DNA of 64,000 nucleotides. Source: Ephydatia muelleri (Eukaryota; Porifera; Demospongiae; Spongillida; Spongillidae). The stretch lies in contig JABACO010000011.1 of assembly GCA_013339895.1 (NCBI GenBank), positions 5,756,570 through 5,820,569 on the forward strand. Reading direction: 5' to 3'. Within the stretch, counting starts at the first letter, position 1, and each line of letters starts with the position of its first letter. Below, piece after piece: positions 53,440 through 64,000 of the stretch. A model generated the notes under the pieces. That model was not told where the DNA came from. It did no database searches and saw nothing but the letters and a program-made list of their open reading frames with translations. The position numbers and the translations under genes were made by a program.

Positions 53440-55238
53440 TTGTTCTGTTTATTTATGTATGCTGCTGAAAATCACAACAAATACAATCAAAACACTTCGA
53501 AAATGGTGTCCCTTTTGCAATAATGGCTACAATAGAGCTATGTTGTGATGTAACAATCAATCATTCTTGTAGGCCTACCATGAACAGGAGTTGTGCATGT
53601 TAAAATGAATCGATTTTGCAACGGTAGTATTTCATGATTCAGTGAACCACATGCAGCCTTTTCGTTGGCATTTGTTGTGTCAGAATTGTGGGCCACATTA
53701 CATCTATGGAGGATACATCATGATGCCACTGACACAAATAGTCATTTACCATGACATAAGCACACCACACATATGGTAATATTAACAAGGTTCAATCGTC
53801 ACTAGTAGTATCCTTTTACATTGCTTTAGCTCCATGTGACTATTCGAACTAGCCTCAGCTTGAGCAATGCTAGTGCCAATCTGCTTCTCCAAGCTTTTCC
53901 AACTCTAGTAGCTCATCCAATCACCAGACCGCTGAATACACGTAGTCCACACAGCAGACATACAGTGTACCCAATACAACGTACTATTTAGAGGGGATTG
54001 AAGGGTTGTCCTCCTGATCACCCACTCCTTCAGCACTGCTGCATTGACGATCCCCATGCTCTGTCACATTTTCCTTGCAAAATTCATGCTGCTGGAGTAG
54101 GCTCTAGACATCCCTTCCCATTACTGCTTAACTTTCCACTCAATCTCCTAACATGATGGCTGAACAATTCCAGATCCTCTTAGCTTTGGCATGGCCTCCA
54201 CCGTCATCATGTTCTCCACTTTAGGGTACCGCTAGCTTCAGGCTTTTCGAAGGTCTACACATTTGGGTGCATACCCAGTCTACATGTACCGTTTCACCAT
54301 GTCCACCTCAGCTTCACCCTCCACCCTGTCATAGATGCTCTTCCTGGATCCTAAATGACAGTTTGGGATCGATCCCACTTCTGTCACCATACATGCTATG
54401 GGACTGAGCCGATATAATGCACCACACCACTTGCAATCACATGTCCCTTTAATATTCCCACTCACTCCTTATATGCATGCTCATATCCACAGCACTGTAG
54501 TATCATCCTTGCATCACCACACACCATGACCAGCCTTCTCTTTGTTACACTGTGTTATCCTTGGCCACATGAGCCTGAAACACCAAGTTGTTGTCCTACT
54601 GTTCCACTCGCAATGATGCAGCCCTCTGTCCAGAATCCACAATACTTTCATTTTCCAATGTGACTGCATGGCTAAAGATATGATACCCCTCCCTAGCAGG
54701 TAACAAAAATGATAGGTTGATGCAAAATCATGCAAAGGGGTTTGATACACGATCAGTGATATACGTATTGTGGAACATCCTAGTTACACATGTTAGGACT
54801 ATTTAACTCTAACATCCTATCAAACACCACTGTAACAGGGCAAAGGGAACCATACTTCGTTTCTTACTGGCTCTGTGAACCACACAATCCTCCATCCAAG
54901 TCACTTTTCCAACGGCTGGAGAAATTAATTTAATTTAGAATGCTCCCACTAGCAAACTTGTAATTTAATCTAACACTTAGGTTTGCGTGTGCATGTGTGT
55001 ACGTGTGTGCATACTGTGTGTGTGTGTGAGTATATTTGCAATTTGGCATAGGTCCATAATGGAAGATTTGACCATTACAAACTTAGTTTTCTCTCTTTTC
55101 ACACTTCAACCAAAGCTCATTTTAACCTTTTCTATGTGTGATCTATCTAGTGATATGTATTTGTGTTAATGTGCACTACTTTACAATGGTAGCAATGGCA
55201 TTGTACAAAATGTTAAATGCTTGTCCAAATCTTTTTCC

Positions 55239-55240
<2 letters not shown>

Positions 55241-55272
<32 letters not shown>
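55241..55272. repeat. (CA)n microsatellite
   Basis: Pure CA run upstream of array 2, in the same relative position as the one at 14998-15038. Confidence 0.95.
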
Positions 55273-55275
<3 letters not shown>

Positions 55276-55326
55276 ACAAATTTATATACTACACATGTGC
55301 TTTGAACTATGCGTACAAATCTACAG

Positions 55327-58300
55327 GTGGTAAGTATCACTGCACACATTTCCGCTCATACATTTCTTATAGATCCAATCTTGCAGCAAGTACTTAGAGT
55401 TGTTTGTGCTTACAATGCACTGTACAGCAAAGGCAAATACACAGAGAATGGGAGGATAGGGAGGGGGAGAGGGAGGAGTGAAGCTCCCAAATGCTGGAAA
55501 ACAAATAGCAAGCACTAAGGAAGAGCACCATGTGTATATCGCATGCCTGGGAAACCAGAACCCTCTTTAGTCCCCTCCCCATCATGTTTTGTGTGTACAT
55601 GATGTTTTATAGACATGTGTATGTGTGATTTTGCCATGCTGCATATGTGACTTCGCATGGACATCATAGTGTGTGTTTGTGTATGTGTATGTGTGTATGT
55701 ATTAATTGCATGTGTGTTTATTGCAGTGGCATGTATTTATCTTAGTATTATAATTGAACAAAATGTCCAATACAATAATGTTTCTTTTCCTTCTCTTGAA
55801 TTATGTATGCTATGAACTATGTGTACAACACTATAGGATGTAAGTATCAAAGAACAATTTTCGATTGTTGCATTTCTTGTGTCCTTTGATATGTTAAGTC
55901 ATTAATGTTAGATTATAGAAGGTACACTGTACCTGTTCCAGTGTGTAAATAGTTCTGTGTGCTTTTGTTGGCACAATCTTTAAAATCTTCCATAAACTAT
56001 GTGCCAACGCATTCTTCCAATGTGTAGTAATACAATGTATTTGTGTGTCATAGAGCATGTGTGGGTATGTGCATGTAAGTGTCTTAATGTGTGGTCTGAG
56101 TTTTCATGCATGGACTTGTGTTTGTATTGGTATAATAAATGGTTCTGCTATCATTTGGCAACACATTCACTTTTATTCTTCTCCTCTTCAATTATGTGTT
56201 GCTATGAACTATGTGTACAACACTACAGTGGGTAAGTATCACTGCACACATTTCCACTGATACATTTCCTATAGATCCAATCTTGCAACAAGTACTTAGA
56301 GTTGTTTGTGCTGACAATGCACTGCACAGCAAAGGCAAATACACAGGGAGTGGGAGGGTAGGGAGGGTGGGGTGAAGCTGTCCAATTTTAACCAACCCAC
56401 AGAAAGCACTGGGATTGTCCATCACGTGTATAGCACATGCTCGAATGCCAGAACCCTGTTTAGTCCTCACACCATCATGTTTTGTGTGTGTACATGATGT
56501 TTTATATACATGTGCATGTGTATTTGGCACACATCCCTGTGTAAATTTGCTATTGGTGTTCAATGTACGTGTGTGTATATGAATGTGTGTTTGATCTGAA
56601 TTAATTAAATTTGCATTTCATATAGCAGCATGTCTTTGTGTAAGTATTATTAATGGTGCTGCTAAATATTCCCACCACACTCATTTTTATTCTCCTTCTC
56701 TTGAATTATGTGTGCTATGAACTATGTGTACAACACTACAGGAGGTAAGTATCACTGAACAAGTTCCATTGTTGCATTTCCTTTGTCTTATGAGGTGTTT
56801 AAAATTCATGGTTTTTGTGTATCTCGTAAGGTATGTAATCCAGTGTGTAACTAGTTGTGCGTGATTTCACCAGCACAATCTTTAAAATCTTCCAAATGTG
56901 ATATATGAACCATGTGCCAACACTTTCTTCCAATGTGTAGTAACTGTATTTGTGTGTCATAGAGCATGTGTGGGTATGTGCATGTAAGTGTCTTAATGTG
57001 TGGTCTGAGTTTTCGTGCATGGACTTGTGTTTATGTTGCAATTTAGAATGGTTCTGCTATTATTTGCCAACACACTCACTTTTCTTCTTCATCTCTTCAA
57101 TTATGTGTGCATTGGGATTGTGCACCATGTGTATAGCACATGCTGGAATGCCAGAACCTTGTTTATTCTTCACACTATCATGTTTTGTGTGTGTACATGA
57201 TCATATGCATATGTAATTTGGCACACATCCCTGTGTGAATTTGCTATTGGTGTTCAGTGTACGTGTGTTTATATGTTTGTGTGTTTGATTTGTATTAATT
57301 AAATTTGCATTTCATATAGCGGCATGTGTTTTTTGTTAGTGTTATTAATGGTATTGTTCTAAATTCCCACCACACTCATTTTTATTCTCCTTCTCTTGAA
57401 TTATGTGTGCTATGAACTATGTGTACAACACTACAGAGGGTAAGTATCACACATTTCCTATGTGTCCAATCTCGCAACATCTAGTAGTTCTTAGAGTTGT
57501 TTGTGCTTACAATGCACTGTACAGCAAAGGCAACTACACGAGGAGTGGGAGGGTAGAGAGGGTGGAGTGAAGCTCTCCAAAGTTAACCAGCCCACAGCAA
57601 GCACTAGAATTGTGCACCTTGTGGATAGCACATGTCCAGATGTCGGAATCCTGTTTAGTCTTTTCACTATTGTGTTTTTAAAATGTGTTACCTGATACAT
57701 ATGCTAGTGAATTGATTACACATATATGTGATAATTTTCATCCATGGGTGTTCAGTATGCATGTGTGTAATCATATGTGTGTTTGAAACTAAATTTGTAT
57801 TTCATGCAGCGACATGTGTTAGTGTTAGTATTATTAATGGTGCAGCTTGAAATTCCCACCACACTCATTTTTATTCTCCTTCTCTTCAATTATGTGTGCT
57901 ATGAACTATGTATACAACACTACAGCTGGTAAGTATCATTAAACAAGTTTCCATTGTTGCACTTCCTTAGATGTTAATTACTGTTTTGCTTATCTAGTTA
58001 GGTATATATTCAATTGTGAATTGAATTGAATTGAACTGTTCCCTCCACTCTCATTTTTATTCTCCTTCTCTTTATATTTTGTGTGTATACATGATGTTTT
58101 AAATAGATGTGCATGAGTATTTGGCACACATCCCTGTGTGAATTTGCTATTTATGTTCAGTGTATGTTCATGTATTTTGTATGTGTGTTTGATTTGACAT
58201 TTGCATTTCATATAGCAGCATGTCTTTGTGTTAGTATTATTAATGGTGCTGCTAAATATTCCCACCACACTCATTTTTATTCTCCTTCTCTTGAATTATG

Positions 58301-61300
58301 TGTGCTATGAACTATGTGTACAACACTACAGTGGGTAAGTATCACTGCACACATTTCCACTGATCATTTCCTATGGATCCTATCTTGCAACAAGTACTTA
58401 GAGTTGTTTGTGCTGACACACAGAAACGGCAAATACACGGGGATTGTGAGGGTAGGGAGGGTGGGGTGAAGCTCCCAATGCTATCCAGCCCACAGCAATC
58501 ACTGGGATTGTATAGTTCATGCTCGAATGCCAGAACTCTGTTTAGTCTTCACACCATCAATTTTTGTGTGTATACATGATGATTTAAATAGATGTGCATG
58601 TGTATTTGGCACACATCCCTGCGTGAATTTGCTATTGGTGTTCAGTGTACATTCGTGTATTTTGTATGTGTGTTTGATTTGTATTAATTACATTTGCATT
58701 TCATATAGCAGCATGTTTTTGTGTTTGTATTATTAATGGTGCTGCTAAATATTCCCACCACACTCATTTTTATTCTCCTTCTCTTGAATTATGTGTGCTA
58801 TGAACTATGTGTACAACACTATAGGAGGTAAGTATCACTGCACACATTTCCACTGATACATTTCCTCTGCATCCAATCTTGCAACAAGTACTTAGAGTTG
58901 TTTGTGCTGACAATGCACAGCACAGCAACGGCAAATACACAGGGAGTGAGAGGGTAGACAGGGTGGGGTGAAGCTGTCCATGCTAACCAGCCCACAGCAA
59001 GCACTGGGATTGTGCACCATGTGTATAGCACATGCTCGAATGCCAGAACCCTGTTTAGTCCTCACATCGTCATGTTTTGTGTGCATGTGGACATGATGTT
59101 TTGTATACATGTGCATGTGTATTTGGCACACATCCGTGTGTGAATTTGCTATTGGTGTTCAGTGTACATTTGTGTTTTATGTTTGTGTGTTTGATTTGAC
59201 ATTTGCATTTCATATAGCAGCATGTCTTTGTGTTAGTATTATTAATGGTGCTGCTAAATATTCCCACCACACTCATTTTTATTCTTCTTCTCTTGAATTA
59301 TGTGTGCTATGAACTATGTGTACAACACTACAGGCGGTAAGTATCACTGCACACATGTCCACTGATACATTTCCTATAGATGCAATCTTGCAACAAGTAC
59401 TTAGAGTTGTTTGTGCTGACAATCCACACCACAGAAATGGCAAATACACGGGGAGTGTGAGGGTAGGGAGGGTGGGGTGAAGCTCCCAATGCTATCCAGC
59501 CCACAGCAACCACTGGGATTGTATAGCTCATGCTCGAATGCCAGAACTCTAGTCTTCACACCATCATTGTTTGTGTGTATACATGATTATTTAAATAGAT
59601 GTGCATGTGTATTTGGCACACATCCCTGTGTGAATTTGCTATTGGTGTTCAGTGTACGTTTTTTTTATTGTATGTGTGTTTGATTTGACAATTGCATTTC
59701 ATATAGCAGCATGTCTTTGTGTTAGTATTATTAATGGTGCTGCTAAATATTCCCACCACACTCATTTTTATTCTCTTTCTCTTGAATTATGTGTGCTATG
59801 AACTATGTGTACAACACTACAGGCGGTAAGTATCACTGCACACATTTCCACTGATACATTTCCTATAGATGCAATTTTGCAACAAGTACTTAGAGTTGTT
59901 TGTGCTGACAATCTACACCACAGAAATGGCAAATACACGGGGAGTGTGAGGGTAGGGAGGGTGGGGTGAAGCTCCCAATGCTATCCGGCCCACAGCAAGC
60001 ACTGGGATTGTATAGCTCATGCTAGAATGCCAGAACTCTAGTCTTCACACCATCATTGTTTGTGTGTATACATGATGATTTAAATAGATGTGCATGTGTA
60101 TTTGGCACACATCCCTGTGTGAATTTGCTATTGGTGTTCAGTGTACGTTTTTTTTTTCTTTGTATGTGTGTTTGATTTGACAATTGCATTTCATATAGCA
60201 GCATGTCTTTGTGTTAGTGTTATTAATGGTGCTGCTAAATATTCCCACCACACTCATTTATATTCTCCTTCTCTTGAATTATGTGTGCTATGAACTATGT
60301 GTACAACACTACAGGCGGTAAGTATCACTGTACACATTTCCACTGATCATTTCCTATGGATCCGATCTTGCAACAAGTACTTAGAGTTGTTTGTGCTGAC
60401 ACACAGAAACGGCACATACACCGGGGATTGTGAGGGTAGGGAGGGTGGGGTGAAGCTCCCAATGCTATCCAGCCCACAGCATGCACTGGGATTGTATAGC
60501 TCATGCTCGAATGCCAGAACTCTGTTTAGTTTTCACACCATCATTTTTTGTGTGTATACATGATGATTTAAATAGATGTGCATGTGTATTTGGCACACAT
60601 CCCTGTGTGAATTTGCTATTTATGTTCAGTGTACGTTCTTATATTTTGTATGTGTGTTTGATTTGACATTTGCATTTCATATAGCAGCATGTCTTTGTGT
60701 TAGTATTATTAATGGTGCTGCTAAATATTCCCACCACACTCATTTTTATTCTCTTTCTCTTGAATTATGTGTGCTATGAACTATGTGTACAACACTACAG
60801 GCGGTAAGTATCACTGCACACATTTCCACTGATACATTTCCTATAGATGCAATTTTGCAACAAGTACTTAGAGTTGTTTGTGCTGACAATCTACACCACA
60901 GAAATGGCAAATACACGGGGAGTGTGAGGGTAGGGAGGGTGGGGTGAAGCTCCCAATGCTATCCGGCCCACAGCAAGCACTGGGATTGTATAGCTCATGC
61001 TAGAATGCCAGAACTCTAGTCTTCACACCATCATTGTTTGTGTGTATACATGATGATTTAAATAGATGTGCATGTGTATTTGGCACACATCCCTGTGTGA
61101 ATTTGCTATTGGTGTTCAGTGTACGTTTTTTTTTCTTTGTATGTGTGTTTGATTTGACAATTGCATTTCATATAGCAGCATGTCTTTGTGTTAGTGTTAT
61201 TAATGGTGCTGCTAAATATTCCCACCACACTCATTTATATTCTCCTTCTCTTGAATTATGTGTGCTATGAACTATGTGTACAACACTACAGGCGGTAAGT

Positions 61301-64000
61301 ATCACTGTACACATTTCCACTGATCATTTCCTATGGATCCGATCTTGCAACAAGTACTTAGAGTTGTTTGTGCTGACACACAGAAACGGCACATACACCG
61401 GGGATTGTGAGGGTAGGGAGGGTGGGGTGAAGCTCCCAATGCTATCCAGCCCACAGCATGCACTGGGATTGTATAGCTCATGCTCGAATGCCAGAACTCT
61501 GTTTAGTTTTCACACCATCATTTTTTGTGTGTATACATGATGATTTAAATAGATGTGCATGTGTATTTGGCACACATCCCTGTGTGAATTTGCTATTTAT
61601 GTTCAGTGTACGTTCTTATATTTTGTATGTGTGTTTGATTTGACATTTGCATTTCATATAGCAGCATGTCTTTGTGTTAGTATTATTAATGGTGCTGCTA
61701 AATATTCCCACCACACTCATTTTTATTCTCTTTCTCTTGAATTATGTGTGCTATGAACTATGTGTACAACACTACAGCTGGTAAGTATCACTGAAAAAGT
61801 TTCCATTGTTGCAATTCCTTTGTCTTATGAGGTGTTATGGTTTGTATATCTATTAAGGTATGTAATCCAGTGTGTAACTAGTTCTGTGTGATTTCTCCAG
61901 CACAATCTTTAAAATCTTCTGAATGTGATATATGAACCATGTGTCAACACATTCCACAATATGTAGCAATGCAATGTATTTGTGTGTCATAGAGCATTTG
62001 CAAGTATGTGTCTTAATGTGTGGTCTGAGTTTTCATGCATGGACTTGTGTTTATGTTGGTATTTTGAATGGTTCTGCTATCTATTCCCACCACACTCACA
62101 TTTTTTCTTCTCCTCTTCAATTATGTGTGCTATGAACTATGTGTACAACACAACAGAATGTAAGTGTCACTGCACACATTTACTTAGAGTTGTTTGTGCT
62201 GACAATCCACAGCACAGAAACGGCAAATACACGGGGATTGTGAGGGTAGGGATGGTGGGGTGAAGCTCCCAATGATATCCAGCCCACAGCAACCACTGGG
62301 ATTGTATAGCTCATGCTCGAATGCCAGAACTCTGTTTAGCCTTCACACCATCATTTTTTGTGTGTATACATGATGATTTAAATAGATGTGCATGTGTATT
62401 TGGCACACATCCCTGTGTGAATTTGCTATTGGTGTTCAGTGTACGTTCGTGTATTTTGTATGTGTGTTTGATTTGATGTTTGCATTTCATATAGCAGCAT
62501 GTCTTTGTGTTAGTGTTATTAATGGTGCTGCTAAATATTCCCACCACACTCATTTTTATTCTCCTTCTCTTGAATTATGTGTGCTATGAACTATGTGTAC
62601 AACACTACAGGAGGTAAGTATCACTGCACACATTTCCACTGACACATTTCCTATGTGTCCAATCTCGCAACATCTAGTAGTTCTTAGAGTTGTTCGTGCT
62701 TACAATGCACTGTACAGCAAAGGCAAATACACGAGGAGTGGGAGGGTAGAGAGGGTGGGGTGAAGCTCTCCAATGTTAACCAGCCCACAGCAAGCTCTAG
62801 GATTGTGCACCATGTGTGTAGCACATGCCCTGATTTCGGAATCCTGTTTAGTCTTTTCACTATTGTGTTTTTAAAATGTGTTTCCTGATACATATGCTAG
62901 TGAATTGATTACACATATATGTGATAATTTGCATCCATGGGTGTTCAGTATGCATGTGTGTAATCATATGTGTGTTTGAAACTGAATTTGTATTTCTTGC
63001 AGTGGCATGTCTTTGTGTTAGTATAATTAATGGTGCTGCTTGAAATTCCCTCCACTCTCATTTTATTCTCCTTCTCTTCAATTATGTGTGCTATGAACTA
63101 TGTGTGCAACACTACAGCTGGTAAGTATCATTGAACAAGTTTCCATTGTTCCACTTCTATAGATGTTAATTACTGTTTTGCTTATCTAGTTAGGTATGTA
63201 TTCAAGTGTGAATCATGTTCTGTGCTTGTGCTTTTGGTGGCACAATCTTTAAAATCTTCCAAATGTGATATATGAACCATGTGCCAAACACTTTCGTCCA
63301 ATGTGTAGTAATACAATGTATTTGTGTGTCATAGAGCATGTGTGAGTATGTGCATGTAAGTGTCTTAATGTGTGGTCTGCGTTTTCATGCATGGACTTGG
63401 GTTTATGTTGCAATTTAGAATGGTTCTGCTGTTATCTGCCAACACACTCACTTTTCTTCTTCTCTTCAATTATGTATGCTATGAACTATGTGTACAACAC
63501 TACAGAGGGTAAGTATCACTGCACACATTTCCACTGATACATTTCCTATGCATCCAATCTTGCAACAAGTACTTAGAGTTGTTCGTGCTGACAATGCACA
63601 GCACAGGAACGGCAAATACACAGGGAGTGAGAGGGTAGAGAGGGTGGGGTGACGCTCTCCAATGTTAACCAGCCCACAGCAAGCACTGGGATTGTGCACC
63701 ATGGGAATTGCACATGCTGGAATGCCAGAACCTTGTTTAGTCCTCACACCATCATGTTTTGTGTGTGTACATGATGTTTTGTATACATGTGCATGTGTAT
63801 TTGGCACACATCCCTGTGTGAATTTGCTATTGGTGTTCAGTGTACATTTGTGTTTTATGTTTGTGTGTTTGATTTGACATTTGCATTTCATATAGCAGCA
63901 TGTCTTTGTGTTAGTTTTATTAATGGTGTTGCTAAATATTCCCACCACACTCATTTTTATTCTCCTTCTCTTGAATTATATGTGCTATGAACTATGTTTA
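55327..64000 (+). repeat. Array 2: tandem intron-like units separated by 3-nt microexon-like triplets
   Basis: Eighteen junctions CTACAG-NNN-GTAAGT(A/G)TC. Donor GT positions are 55330, 55840, 56232, 56745, 57440, 57929, 58335, 58828, 59337, 59826, 60318, 60804, 61295, 61781, 62160, 62614, 63121 and 63509; the next unit is cut by the window end. Triplets in order: GTG, GAT, TGG, GAG, AGG, CTG, TGG, GAG, GCG five times, CTG, AAT, GAG, CTG, AGG. Unit lengths are mostly 380-515 bp. Each unit has the pyrimidine tract TTTTTATTCTCCTTCTCTTG and the 3' end TATGTGTACAACACTACAG. The triplet varies while the bases on both sides hardly change. The two body types seen in array 1 recur here. Confidence 0.9.
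59826..61780 (+). repeat. Recent two-unit duplication inside array 2
   Basis: 59826-60803 (978 bp, two units) and 60804-61780 (977 bp) are almost identical. The visible differences are the length of a T-run (near 60149 and 61126) and the last triplet, whereas neighbouring units differ at many sites. This is either a very recent tandem duplication or an assembly duplication. Confidence 0.85.

Larger units (their letters stand above)
51660..55330 (+). repeat. Segmental duplication copy B
   Basis: Matches 10960-15090 (copy A) along its length, starting with GTGAACCAGACTGCAAATAG (51680 and 10971). Its second half also matches copy C (30630-32780). It carries the ankyrin exon and leads into array 2, as copy A leads into array 1. 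Confidence 0.85.

Noticed and set aside
58107-63990. A 67-codon ORF (MCMCIWHTSLCEFA...) repeated in many array 2 units
   Set aside because: It recurs because the units are near-identical copies. It is Cys/Phe-rich, crosses the splice-like sites and is broken in the more diverged units.

Overview
This is eukaryotic (metazoan) DNA. It has spliced genes with GT-AG introns, long AT-rich introns, many TG/CA and TACA microsatellites, foldback elements, and several classes of animal transposons. A sponge is my best guess. The reasons are ankyrin-repeat/P-loop proteins, a minus-strand gene with KADPEKKKASVRDSY-type tandem repeats that I associate with demosponge gene sets, and very short introns in one minus-strand gene. 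No search was possible, so this is inference. One 100-base assembly gap (N) lies at 25714-25813.

Layout. 1-9.6 kb: microsatellite, broken transposase-like genes (1.8-4.2 kb plus, 6.3-6.6 kb plus, 7.3-7.8 kb minus with a short intron), a 250-bp hairpin element and a 1.7-kb inverted repeat. 10.2-27.8 kb: ankyrin gene A. It has a 10-codon first exon (10198), an ankyrin exon (12086), a 7-kb array of intron-like units (15.1-22.5 kb, holding a dead Ty3/Gypsy insertion), further ankyrin exons (22688, 24626), a Walker A motif (GNSGAGKST, about 24830) and a Ser/Thr/Pro-rich tail with repeated YDEI/YDHL motifs ending near 27753. Gene A carries an in-frame stop and several frameshifts. 28.4-36.3 kb: a membrane-segment ORF, a possible secreted-protein first exon followed by tiny exons, a third partial copy of the segmental duplication (30.6-32.8 kb), a 56-bp minisatellite, a foldback element, a CTG/CAG-rich tract, and the KADPEKKK gene on the minus strand.

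37.0-64.0 kb: ankyrin gene B, a tandem duplicate of A. It has a matching first exon (36995) and ankyrin exon (52554), but its first intron is swollen to about 15.5 kb by transposons. These are a DNA transposon with about 545-bp terminal inverted repeats and an open 756-codon transposase gene, and a non-LTR retrotransposon with an open 1174-codon EN-RT ORF bracketed on both sides by TACA microsatellite. Fragments of a tyrosine recombinase and of another retroelement ORF are also present. From 55.3 kb to the window end lies a second array of intron-like units.

The most unusual feature is the pair of arrays. About 33 tandem units each begin with GTAAGTATCACTG and end with CTACAG, like spliceosomal introns of mostly 350-510 bp. 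Neighbouring units are separated by almost exactly three variable nucleotides (one site has six). This could be an introner-like tandem intron expansion with one-codon microexons, or a recursive-splicing ladder.
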